Source: Alphaproteobacteria bacterium (GTDB lineage Bacteria; Pseudomonadota; Alphaproteobacteria; MPNO01; UBA830). Taken from it: DNA of 54,863 bases. This document shows, one piece after another, positions 7,180 to 14,955 of this stretch (position 1 is the first letter of the stretch; the number at the start of each line of letters is the position of its first letter). A program made the position numbers and the translations under genes. The stretch spans positions 1 through 54,863 of the forward strand of contig JAJEBT010000010.1 of the NCBI GenBank assembly GCA_022822405.1, written 5' to 3'. The notes under the pieces were generated by a model, which made no database searches, was not told the origin of the DNA, and saw nothing but the letters and a program-made list of their open reading frames with translations.

Positions 7180-7669
7180 AACGGAAATCCGGTGCCACGC
7201 GCCGCCAAGGGGCGTCCAAATTTAGAAAAAATCTGCATTCGGCTTGATGACGGAACGTGTATCTCTTGAACGAAGTTGGTACTAAACTATTGATATTACG
7301 ATGGAAACATGAATTTCTATATACTTGTTCCGGGGACACAATGCACCTTCGACCAGTAACGACAGTAAGCGATCGATGAGGCCGGATAGACGACAGCACC
7401 TGACCGCATGCTCCCAACCCGTCAAAGATTTCGCTTGCATTGCCAGAGGCATCCGTCGACGAGTAGTTCTGACCGATCACAAAGGGCGGCCTCCCGTTCA
7501 TCGCCGGTACGAGTGCCACCGCCGGACAGGTGCCGTTCGTACAGCCGTCAAACACCTTGTGAGAGCCTCTCGTTTGGGCGCCGTCTTTCACCCCCTTCTC
7601 TCGCGCCGGATGGACCCTATCCCGCATGAAATGCACGATATCGGCATAATCAACGAGTTCTCGGAGCAT
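7124..7669 (-). CDS. Doubtful or decayed gene divergent from the XRE gene
   Basis: A 181-codon frame starts at ATG 7669, with GGAAGAG about 8 bp upstream. Its first 80 codons look protein-like (for example CTNGTCPAVALVPAMNGRPP and IGQNYSSTDASGNASE) and are arranged divergently from the XRE/ImmA gene. After about codon 100 the frame runs through AT-rich DNA and then the resident repeat, so the C-terminal part is unlikely to be native. The simplest reading is a truncated gene whose 3' end was lost. No family is recognised. The whole frame could also be chance. Confidence 0.28.
   Translation of the reverse strand: MLRELVDYADIVHFMRDRVHPAREKGVKDGAQTRGSHKVFDGCTNGTCPAVALVPAMNGRPPFVIGQNYSSTDASGNASEIFDGLGACGQVLSSIRPHRSLTVVTGRRCIVSPEQVYRNSCFHRNINSLVPTSFKRYTFRHQAECRFFLNLDAPWRRVAPDFRFREYPFGARGDERGDRPG
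7323..7341. repeat. 19-bp sequence shared with 44538-44556 (inverted)
   Basis: ACTTGTTCCGGGGACACAA here is exactly the reverse complement of 44538-44556. It contains a near-palindrome, TGTTCCGGGGACA. Both copies lie beside AT-rich non-coding DNA in accessory regions. The function is unknown. Confidence 0.6.
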
Positions 7670-7752
7670 TGTCGATCTCTTCCGCCACCTCGTGCCGGTT
7701 ACGCTGCGTCGAGCATCGATATGGGGACATCAGGACGGAAATAAAGATCGAA

Positions 7753-7791
7753 AGTTGACAAATATGAAATATATTCCTAGTTTTATCAACT
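7753..7791 (+). promoter_or_regulatory. Promoter/operator region of the XRE-ImmA gene
   Basis: Half-sites AGTTGACAAA (7753-7762) and TTTATCAACT (7782-7791) form an inverted repeat (9 of 10 bases) with a 19-bp gap. The left half contains a consensus -35 hexamer, TTGACA (7755-7760). A weak -10 region falls in the AT-rich gap or right half. The arrangement suits self-repression by the XRE-domain product, which is an inference. The RBS AGGAG at 7801-7805 is 7 bp from the ATG. Confidence 0.5.
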
Positions 7792-7812
7792 AAGCGTTGA
7801 AGGAGAAAATTC

Positions 7813-8898
7813 ATGATAGGACAGAGACTTAGGGTCTCAAGATCGGCTTCCGGCCTGTCTCTCCGTGACCTATCGATCAAAATTGACAACCGGGTGACCG
7901 CGCAGGCGATCAGCAAGTACGAGCGCGATGAATCGATCCCGAGCTCTGGCGTTCTCATTGCAATGGCGGACGCGCTGGATGTACCCGTGGACTACCTTGT
8001 CGGTGACGGCGACCTGATCCTCGAGGCCGTGGAGTTCCGCAAGAAAAAGCTCACGAGCAAGCGCCAGGAAGCGCAGGTCGAAGCCAAGGTGCTCCAGCTA
8101 CTCGAACGCTATCTCACGGTTGAGGAACTCCTCTGTCTCCCGAGCGTGGCCTGGGACAAGCCGCGAGAAGCGCCATGGCCTGTTCTGCACGATCCTGCCG
8201 AGGCGGAACAAGCTGCTATGGGGCTCCGCCACCATTGGGGCTTGGGCCTCGACCCCATCACGAATCTGGTCGAGTTTCTGGAAGAACGTGGCATCAAGGT
8301 GCTGACGATGAGCCTCGGCGACATAGACGGCCTAACCGCTCGCGTTCGGCGCGAACGAGGAGTCCCCTCGGCAGTGATCGTCGTCAATCAAGCACATTGG
8401 GGGGAAAGACAGAGGTTCACGATTTCGCACGAGCTCGGCCACATGATTATGGACGTGTCCGACAAACAGAAGGAAGAGAAAGCTGCGCACCGCTTCGCCG
8501 GGGCCTTTCTCATGCCTGCGGAAACCCTGCGCGCCGAAATCGGCAAGCGCCGCAAATCCATGGGCTGGAGTGAACTCTTCGAACTGAAGCGGATATTCGG
8601 CGTCAGTGTGCAGGCACTGACTTATCGTTGTAAGGACCTTGGTATCTTCAACGACAAGCTGTTCCGCCTCTTGTTCGATGAGTTCGAGCGCCTCGGCTGG
8701 CGCAGCCCGCCGTACGAAGAGCCCCACGCAATGAAACGCGTCAGGCCAAGAAGGTTCGAGCGTTTGTGCCTGCGCGCTTTGGCAGAAAGCGCCATCTCTG
8801 AATCCAAGGCCGCCGAACTCCTGGGTATTTCGGTTCACGAGTTGAACCGCCGTGTGGAAGAGCCACCCCTGATCCAACCTCGCCAGGTGTGGGCCTGA
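7813..8898 (+). CDS. XRE-type HTH regulator fused to ImmA/IrrE metallopeptidase
   Basis: The protein has 361 residues. Residues 4-65 form a Cro/C1-type helix-turn-helix (SLRDLSIKI and TAQAISKYERDESIPS). Residues about 140-260 form an ImmA/IrrE (COG2856) zinc peptidase domain with HELGH at 206-210 and a third acidic ligand region, EEKAAHRFAGAFLMP, at 221-235. A second HTH-like segment may lie near the C-terminus (AESAISESKAAELLGISVHELNRR). Such proteins usually regulate mobile-element or stress genes, with the peptidase cleaving a repressor. Here both functions are on one chain. A PIN-domain gene follows 5 bp after the stop, suggesting a regulator/toxin pair. The start has a strong RBS. Confidence 0.88.
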   Translation: MIGQRLRVSRSASGLSLRDLSIKIDNRVTAQAISKYERDESIPSSGVLIAMADALDVPVDYLVGDGDLILEAVEFRKKKLTSKRQEAQVEAKVLQLLERYLTVEELLCLPSVAWDKPREAPWPVLHDPAEAEQAAMGLRHHWGLGLDPITNLVEFLEERGIKVLTMSLGDIDGLTARVRRERGVPSAVIVVNQAHWGERQRFTISHELGHMIMDVSDKQKEEKAAHRFAGAFLMPAETLRAEIGKRRKSMGWSELFELKRIFGVSVQALTYRCKDLGIFNDKLFRLLFDEFERLGWRSPPYEEPHAMKRVRPRRFERLCLRALAESAISESKAAELLGISVHELNRRVEEPPLIQPRQVWA

Positions 8899-8903
8899 CC
8901 GAC

Positions 8904-9398
8904 ATGAGAGTGCTGGTCTCCGATACCTCCGTTCTGATCGATCTTGAACGTGGGGCACTTCTGGAGACCAGCTTCACCCTCCCATTCGAATTTGTCGTGC
9001 CAGATCTGCTGTACAGACAAGAACTCGCGGAATTCGGAGGCCCGGGCTTGATTAATCTTGGGCTTAGGGTGGAGGAATTGGATGGTGAAGGCGTCGCCGC
9101 AGCCCTCCTATATCGACATGCCAACCCGTCGCTGTCGTTGTCGGACAGCTTTGCCCTTGCTCTGGCTCAGCGCAATTCATGGACCCTATTGTCGGGCGAT
9201 GGCAGGTTGCGAGACCTCGCCCACTCGGAAGGCGTCACCTGTCATGGAGTTCTTTGGCTAATCGACCAATTATTCCAACTCGGTCTCGCCTCCGGAAACC
9301 TATTGCACAACTCACTCCAAATGATCGCCTCGCATCCGCGATGTAGGCTTCCCACGCATGAAGTCCGAAAGCGATTACGGACCTTTTCTGCCACATGA
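8904..9398 (+). CDS. PIN-domain protein, putative RNase toxin-like partner
   Basis: The protein has 164 residues from ATG 8904. A GTG at 8889, overlapping the previous gene, is also possible, but the PIN fold starts right at MRVLVSDTSVLIDLE. Acidic residues expected for the PIN metal site are visible: Asp7, Glu40 (LYRQELAEF), Asp81 (SLSDSFALALA) and Asp99 (LLSGDGRLRDLA). PIN proteins are Mg-dependent ribonucleases, often toxins. The gene is 5 bp downstream of the XRE-ImmA gene and surely in one operon. No small VapB-like antitoxin gene is present, so the XRE-ImmA protein may control or neutralise it. That pairing is inferred from context. Confidence 0.75.
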   Translation: MRVLVSDTSVLIDLERGALLETSFTLPFEFVVPDLLYRQELAEFGGPGLINLGLRVEELDGEGVAAALLYRHANPSLSLSDSFALALAQRNSWTLLSGDGRLRDLAHSEGVTCHGVLWLIDQLFQLGLASGNLLHNSLQMIASHPRCRLPTHEVRKRLRTFSAT

Positions 9399-9919
9399 TA
9401 CCCTCTACTGCCTTCCTCCATTCGAATCTGTCGCTATCAAGTGTAACTGTCCGGTTTCATAGCACATCAATTGGCCGCTTCTGTTGAGGTTGTCCACAGG
9501 GCGAGTTCGGGTCGCGTCGAAGCGGATCACGCGGCCTTCCGGGTGTGAGTGTCGATCGGATCGCCATTGCTCCGGTACCGGACGAGGCATCACGGTCCGT
9601 GGAAGACGGTTAGGGTGCCGTCGGGGTAGTCGTGGATCCAAACGTGTGCCTTGACGTAGTGGGGACGGCCCGGGCCGGCGGGGAGCTTCAGTCGGCCCGG
9701 TGACGTGCGACTGTCAGCGTCGCGGAACCCAAAGGGCTGCAGATCTCACGGAACTCCGCAGGGCCGCATCGGGTCAACCGTCCTCCCCGTCCTCCAACCG
9801 CGTTCATGCGCATTTCGAACCGGCGATCGCCACCAAGTGCCGGGCCCGGCTTGGGCCACGCATCCTGCATGCGGAACAGCTGATGTGGTACGCTGGATCC
9901 CGCACCAACGGGAGCCCAA
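9399..9919. other. 521-bp non-coding gap with transposase debris
   Basis: This stretch separates the accessory region from the chromosomal core. The only recognisable content is the decayed transposase C-terminus at about 9527-9715 on the minus strand. The last 200 bp before the ASST gene have no visible feature except GGGAG about 5 bp before its ATG. Confidence 0.55.
9527..9715 (-). pseudogene. Remnant of an ISNCY-like transposase C-terminus
   Basis: Reading the minus strand gives KLPAGPGRPHYVKAHVWIH, DYPDGTLTVFHGP, a TGA stop, CLVRYRSNGDPIDTHTRKAA and a final TGA at 9527-9529. The pattern of KAHV, then EYPDG or DYPDG, then FHGP and a short tail is typical of the end of ISNCY-type DDE transposases. 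The in-frame stop after FHGP and the absence of the rest of the gene show that it is dead. It marks a past insertion at the edge of the accessory region. Confidence 0.6.
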
Positions 9920-10984
9920 ATGATGCGTATTCTCCAGACTGGCCTTACCCACATCGACAGCAGCCGGGCAACTCCCGGCTTCACCTTGTTTTCGCCATTG
10001 TGGGACGCCAAGACCTTCATCGTCGACATGCAGGGCAACGTGGTCCACGAATGGGACCTCCCGGGGTGCCCCGGCGGCTATGCCAGGCTTCTTCCCAACG
10101 GCAACCTGTTCGTGTCGACGGAGACGGAAACCGGACCCGAATTCAAGGGCGGCGCCCAGGGCGGGCTCATGCAGGAGCTCGACTGGAACGGCAACGTGGT
10201 CAACGAATATGTCGACCACTTCCAGCATCACGACTGCTGGCGCCTTCCAAACGGACACACGCTGTATGCGGCATGGGAGAGGATGCCCGAGGAACATGCC
10301 CGGCGCGTGCGCGGCGGGCAACCAGGTTCGGCGCCCGAAAACGGCATGTATTCGGATGTCGTGCGCGAGGCCGATGCTGCCGGCAATCTTGTCTTCGAAT
10401 GGCATGCCTGGCAGATGGACATCGAGAAATACGAGATAAATCCCCTGATGTCCCGTCGGGTCTGGGCATGGTGCAACACGACCTTCCCGCTCGAGAACGG
10501 CGACATCCTGATCAGCCTTCGCACGATCAACACCTGCGCGATAATCGATCGCGGCACCGGCGAGTTCAGCTGGGAACATGCGGATTTCTCATGGGGCGGC
10601 CAGCACGACCCGCAGATGCTGGACAACGGAAACATACTGCTGTTCGCGAACGGCGACTGCACCTACGAACCGCACCCGTTTTCGCGCATCATCGAACTGG
10701 ACCCGGAGAGTGGCGAGGAGAAGTGGGCGTACAAAGCCGCGCCGTCGCGCGACTTCCACTCCCATCACATCAGCGGCCAACAACCGCTATGGACCGGCAA
10801 CATCCTGATATGCGAAGGGCTCTGGGGGAGAATTTTCGAAGTGACGCGCGACGGCGATCTGGTCTGGGAGTACATCTCGCCCCATCTCGGCGACACCTTC
10901 ACGGGCGAGACGGTCAACTGGGTGTTTCGCGCCTTCCGTTATGCCGAAGACTCGCCGGAGATCGGCGGACGGCTGAGCCTCTAG
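9920..10984 (+). CDS. Arylsulfotransferase (ASST)-type beta-propeller protein
   Basis: This 354-residue protein is built of repeated strands of the type G-N-x-V-x-E-W/Y and D-x-x-G-x-x-x-W-E, for example MQGNVVHEWDLPG, NGNVVNEYVDHF, AAGNLVFEWHAW, GTGEFSWEHADF and RDGDLVWEYISPH. This matches the propeller of the arylsulfotransferase (ASST) family. Conserved-looking His residues occur in FQHHDCWRLPNG, FSWGGQHDPQML and DFHSHHISG. Unlike classical periplasmic ASSTs it has no signal peptide, so it is probably cytoplasmic and its substrate is unknown. The start has GGGAG about 5 bp upstream. The next gene converges on it. Confidence 0.72.
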   Translation: MMRILQTGLTHIDSSRATPGFTLFSPLWDAKTFIVDMQGNVVHEWDLPGCPGGYARLLPNGNLFVSTETETGPEFKGGAQGGLMQELDWNGNVVNEYVDHFQHHDCWRLPNGHTLYAAWERMPEEHARRVRGGQPGSAPENGMYSDVVREADAAGNLVFEWHAWQMDIEKYEINPLMSRRVWAWCNTTFPLENGDILISLRTINTCAIIDRGTGEFSWEHADFSWGGQHDPQMLDNGNILLFANGDCTYEPHPFSRIIELDPESGEEKWAYKAAPSRDFHSHHISGQQPLWTGNILICEGLWGRIFEVTRDGDLVWEYISPHLGDTFTGETVNWVFRAFRYAEDSPEIGGRLSL

Positions 10985-10997
10985 GCCGCGACGGCGG

Positions 10998-11858
10998 TCA
11001 GGCCTCCGGGATGCTGCGCCTGAGCGCGCCGATGAGGATCAGCGCGGTCGCAAACATGATCAGGCTGTAGGTAGCCGCGGGCACGACCGTGAGGCCGCCG
11101 CCGAAGGCCAGGACGGCGACGGCGAGGGCGAGGGTCCCGTTCTGCAGGCCGCACTCGATCGAGATGGCGATGCGCTGGCGGATGCCGGACGCGCAGGCTC
11201 TCGCGATCAGCCAGGCGAGGACCATCATCACGACATTGAGGACCAGCGTGACCAGTCCGGCCTGGGCGAAATACGGCACGATGTTGTCGCGCTCCTGGAA
11301 GATGGCGCCGGCCAGTACCAGCACAAAAAGGATGGCGGATATCCTGCGCGCCTGACGCTCGAAGCGGATGGCGAAACCCTCGGCGAAACGCCGCACGAGA
11401 AGCCCCAGCACCACGGGCACCGTGACAATGAGGAAGACATTGACCGCGAGTGCGGTCACTGAAATGTCCTTTGTTGCCGCGGCGCCGACCAGATGCTCGT
11501 AGGAGAACACGACGATAAACGGGACCGTGACGACGCACAGCAGGCTGATGATCGCGGTCAGCGAGATCGAGAGTGCGACATCGCCGCGCGCGAACGCGGT
11601 AAGGATGTTCGAAGTCACCCCGCCGGGCGCCGCGGCAATGATCATCACGCCGAGGGCGAGCTCCGGCGCCATCGGCCAGATGCTGACCAGGACGAATGCC
11701 ACTACCGGCAGGAGGATGAGCTGCGAGGCCGCGCCGACAAGGAAATCCCGCGGCTGTCTCGCCACGCGCACAAAATCGTCAAACGTCAGGCCGAGGCCCA
11801 GCGCGAACATGATGAAGGCCAGCGCGAGGGGCAGAACGACATCCGTGATGATTCCCAT
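10998..11858 (-). CDS. BASS-family (bile acid:sodium symporter-like) transporter
   Basis: This 286-residue inner-membrane protein has nine to ten hydrophobic segments along its length. Family marks are MFALGLGLTFDDF in helix 1, the crossover-type AAAPGGVTSNILTAFARGD near residues 95-113 and ECGLQNGTLALAVA near 235-250. BASS proteins import organic anions with sodium. Bacterial members handle compounds such as pantoate, pyruvate or 2-keto acids, and the substrate here is unknown. It is divergent from nothing close by. Upstream on the same strand, 26 bp away, is glutathione reductase, so they may share a transcript. It converges with the ASST gene. Confidence 0.88.
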   Translation of the reverse strand: MGIITDVVLPLALAFIMFALGLGLTFDDFVRVARQPRDFLVGAASQLILLPVVAFVLVSIWPMAPELALGVMIIAAAPGGVTSNILTAFARGDVALSISLTAIISLLCVVTVPFIVVFSYEHLVGAAATKDISVTALAVNVFLIVTVPVVLGLLVRRFAEGFAIRFERQARRISAILFVLVLAGAIFQERDNIVPYFAQAGLVTLVLNVVMMVLAWLIARACASGIRQRIAISIECGLQNGTLALAVAVLAFGGGLTVVPAATYSLIMFATALILIGALRRSIPEA

Positions 11859-11884
11859 CGGTCCCTTTCCCGTGTTTCGGCCGC

Positions 11885-13243
11885 CTAGGTGGCGGCCACC
11901 GGTTCACGCATCGTGACCAGCTCTTCGGCGGCGGTCGGGTGAATGCCCACCGTGGCATCGAACTGGGCCTTGGTCGCGCCGCACTTGAGCGCGATTGCAA
12001 TCCCCTGAATGATCTCGCCGGCATCGGGCCCGACCATGTGGCAACCGACAACCCGGTCCGACGCCCTGTCGACGATCAACTTCATCATCGTCCGCTCACC
12101 CGAACCGGTGAGGGTGTGCCGGAGCGGCCGGAACTCCGAACGATAGACGACGACATCGCCGTGGCGCGCCCGCGCGTCCTCCTCCGTCAGTCCGACCGTC
12201 CCGATCGGCGGATTGGAGAACACCGCAGTCGGGATGTCGGCATAGTCCATCGCAAGCCGGGTGCCGTTATACAGGTTGGAGGCAAGCTTCATCGCCTCGC
12301 CGATCGCGACCGGGGTCAACTGGTACCGGTCGATGATGTCGCCGAGTGCGTAGATGTTGTCGACGCTGGTGCGAAAATAGTCATCGACGATGACGGCGCC
12401 CCCCGGCGTCAGCCCGACGCCGGCCTCCTCAAGACCGATGTTCGCGGTATTGGGCGTTCGCCCGATGGCATACATCACCTGGTCCGCCGCCCGCACCTCG
12501 CCGCTTCCCAGGGTGGCGCGGAGTCCGTCGTCCGTGGCTTCGATGCGATCGACGACCTCGTTCCAGACCAGGTCGATCCCCTTGTCCGCCATCTGTCCGG
12601 CAAGGTGCCGGCGGACGTCGATGTCGAAGCCGCGAAGAAAGAGGTCCCGCCTGTAGACAAGGGTCGTCTCGGCTCCGTAGCCGCTGAAGATCGAGGCGAA
12701 CTCGACGGCGATGTATCCACCGCCGACCACAATGACGCGGTCGGGCCGCTCTTCGAGATAGAACGCGTCGTCCGACACGATGGCGTGCTCGCCGCCGGGG
12801 ATCGAGGGGACCTGCGGCTTTCCGCCGACGGCGATCAGGATGGTCTCGGCCGTTACCCTTTCGCCGCCGACATCGAGCGTATGGGCATCGACGAGGGTGG
12901 CGCGGGCCTCGAACAGCGTGACGCCGTTGCTCTCGAGAATGTTGCGATAGATCCCGTTGAGGCGCGTGATCTCCCGATTCTTGTTTTCGATCAGGGTCGG
13001 CCAATGGAGGTCCGGTTGACCGAAGCTCCAGCCATAGGCGGCGGCATCATCGGCGTCCTCCGCATAGTGCGCACCGTAGGAGAAGAGCTTCTTCGGAATG
13101 CAGCCAACATTGACGCAGGTTCCTCCGAGGAAGCGTTCCTCGGCGATCGCCACCCGGGCGCCGTAGGACGCCGACATGCGGCTCGCCCGCACGCCGCCGG
13201 ATCCGGCGCCGATCACGAACAGGTCGAAATCGTAGTCCGCCAT
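11885..13243 (-). CDS. gor: Glutathione-disulfide reductase
   Basis: This 452-residue flavoprotein disulfide reductase reduces glutathione disulfide with NADPH in the cytoplasm. The FAD-binding GAGSGG lies in the first 20 residues. The redox-active pair C43/C48 is in [16 protein letters not shown] second nucleotide fold starts at [17 protein letters not shown], followed by arginines ([10 protein letters not shown]) that suit NADPH. The dimer-interface [14 protein letters not shown] is near the end. These features separate it from dihydrolipoamide or mercuric reductases. I chose ATG 13243 over a TTG one codon upstream. The next gene downstream is the BASS transporter. SSADH lies upstream in the same direction, 79 bp away. 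The peroxiredoxin at 37.8 kb may use glutathione it regenerates. Confidence 0.93.
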   Translation of the reverse strand: MADYDFDLFVIGAGSGGVRASRMSASYGARVAIAEERFLGGTCVNVGCIPKKLFSYGAHYAEDADDAAAYGWSFGQPDLHWPTLIENKNREITRLNGIYRNILESNGVTLFEARATLVDAHTLDVGGERVTAETILIAVGGKPQVPSIPGGEHAIVSDDAFYLEERPDRVIVVGGGYIAVEFASIFSGYGAETTLVYRRDLFLRGFDIDVRRHLAGQMADKGIDLVWNEVVDRIEATDDGLRATLGSGEVRAADQVMYAIGRTPNTANIGLEEAGVGLTPGGAVIVDDYFRTSVDNIYALGDIIDRYQLTPVAIGEAMKLASNLYNGTRLAMDYADIPTAVFSNPPIGTVGLTEEDARARHGDVVVYRSEFRPLRHTLTGSGERTMMKLIVDRASDRVVGCHMVGPDAGEIIQGIAIALKCGATKAQFDATVGIHPTAAEELVTMREPVAAT

Positions 13244-13322
13244 CAAGACGGTCCCGGGATCTGCGCCCGCGCCGTGCCGGACAGGCGGCAGGCGTGGGCC
13301 GAAGCGCCGCGATCAGCCGCCA

Positions 13323-14792
13323 TCAGGCGCCGATGCCGCCGATCAGGCCATATTTGACCTCGAGGAAGTCCTCTATCCCGTATTTGGAGCCCTCGCGTCC
13401 GACGCCCGATTCCTTCATGCCGCCGAACGGCGCCACCTCGGTCGAGATGATTCCCTCGTTGACGCCGACGATCCCGTATTCGAGGCCTTCCATAACGCGC
13501 CAGATCCGGCCGATATCACGGCTGTAGAAATAGGCGGCGAGTCCGAACTCGGTATCGTTGGCCATGGCCAGCGCCTGTTCCTCGGTCTCGAACCGGTAGA
13601 GCGGCGCCACCGGGCCGAACGTTTCTTCCCGCGTGACCTTCATTTCGGTTGTCACGTTGGTCAGCACGGTCGGCTCGAAGAAGGTGCCGCCGAGGTCATG
13701 GCGGACGCCGCCGGTGACCAGCTTCGCACCCTTGGTCACCGCATCCCCGATGTGCTCCTCCACCTTTTCGACGGCGGCCATGTCGATCAACGGCCCCTGG
13801 TCGGTCTCGCCTGCGAGCCCGTCGCCGATCTTCATCTTCTCCACTTCCTCGGTCAGCCTCTTCGAAAACGTCTCGTAGACGCCGTCCTGGACCAGCAGCC
13901 GGTTGGCGCACACGCAGGTCTGTCCGGTATTGCGGAATTTCGAGGCCATGGCGCCGGCCACGGCCTCGTCGAGATCGGCATCGTCGAAGACGATGAACGG
14001 CGCGTTGCCGCCAAGCTCCATGGAGGTTTTCTTGACAGTCCCGGCGCATTGCTCGAGGAGCAGCTTGCCGATTTCGGTCGAACCGGTGAAGGTGAGCTTG
14101 CGAACCAGCGGATTGGACGTCAGTTCGCCGCCGATGGCGCCGGATGAGCCGGTAACGACGCTGAAGACGCCGGCAGGCAGTCCTGCCCGTTCACCGAGCT
14201 CGGCAAGAGCCAGCGCCGAGTAGGGCGTCGCGCTTGCGGGCTTGAGCACCATCGTGCAGCCGGCCGCCAGCGCCGGCCCCGCCTTGCGCGTGATCATGGC
14301 GGCGGGAAAGTTCCACGGCGTGATTGCCGCGCAGACGCCGACCGGTTCCTTGGTCACGACGATGCGCTTGCCGGGAGCGTGCTGCGGAATCGTATCTCCG
14401 TAGACGCGCTTGCCCTCCTCGGCAAACCACTCGATGAACGAGGCCGCGTAGAGGATTTCACCCATGGATTCCTTGAGCGGCTTGCCCTGCTCGGCCGTCA
14501 TCATCCGGGCGAGATCGTCCTGGTTGTCGACCATCAACTCGTACCAGCGGCGCAGGATCGCCGCCCTGTCCTTGGCCGTCCGCGCCCGCCATGCCGGCCA
14601 GGCATCGTTGGCGGCTTCGATGGCGCGGCGGGTCTCTTCGACGCCAAGGCGCGGAACGGTGCCGAGAACCTCGCCGGTCGCCGGGTTGGTGACGTCCATG
14701 GTCTCGTTGGACCCGGCGCCGACCCATTCGCCGTTGATGTAGCAGGCCTCGCGGAAGAGCGCGGAATCCTTGAGTTCGATGGAAGCTGGCAT
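13323..14792 (-). CDS. gabD: Succinate-semialdehyde dehydrogenase, NAD(P)-dependent
   Basis: This 489-residue aldehyde dehydrogenase oxidises succinate semialdehyde to succinate, feeding GABA and related compounds to the TCA cycle. Motifs are TPWNFPAAMITRK (159-170), Lys184 in VLKPASATP, Glu259 in SMELGGNAPF and the catalytic Cys293 in GQTCVCANR, the typical GabD environment. The C-terminus EDFLEVKYGLIGGI is also typical. The start at 14792 has AGGAG 8 bp upstream. A longer frame reaching 14915 has no good start. No GABA transaminase is nearby, so the aldehyde could come from another route. Confidence 0.87.
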   Translation of the reverse strand: MPASIELKDSALFREACYINGEWVGAGSNETMDVTNPATGEVLGTVPRLGVEETRRAIEAANDAWPAWRARTAKDRAAILRRWYELMVDNQDDLARMMTAEQGKPLKESMGEILYAASFIEWFAEEGKRVYGDTIPQHAPGKRIVVTKEPVGVCAAITPWNFPAAMITRKAGPALAAGCTMVLKPASATPYSALALAELGERAGLPAGVFSVVTGSSGAIGGELTSNPLVRKLTFTGSTEIGKLLLEQCAGTVKKTSMELGGNAPFIVFDDADLDEAVAGAMASKFRNTGQTCVCANRLLVQDGVYETFSKRLTEEVEKMKIGDGLAGETDQGPLIDMAAVEKVEEHIGDAVTKGAKLVTGGVRHDLGGTFFEPTVLTNVTTEMKVTREETFGPVAPLYRFETEEQALAMANDTEFGLAAYFYSRDIGRIWRVMEGLEYGIVGVNEGIISTEVAPFGGMKESGVGREGSKYGIEDFLEVKYGLIGGIGA

Positions 14793-14955
14793 GGACGATT
14801 CTCCTTTCTTGCCGACACCTCCCGTCGGGTGCGGCAACGATGGGCGAATATACCGTTTTTCCGCACGTGAACCAGCCGTTCGGCACGGCGCGGCGCGCAA
14901 CTGCGGCGGAGACAACTCTGCCGGGTAAGTATCGGCGGGCGCGGACGCCCCTGCC

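Larger units (their letters stand above)
7180..7812. other. Mostly non-coding stretch between the IS and the XRE gene
   Basis: The part from about 7215 to 7330 is clearly AT-richer than its surroundings and has no convincing gene. The part from 7345 to 7669 may be the start of a minus-strand gene. The last 140 bp hold the promoter region of the XRE/ImmA gene. A 19-bp sequence shared with 44538-44556 lies at 7323-7341. No tRNA or transposon end is recognised. Confidence 0.5.
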
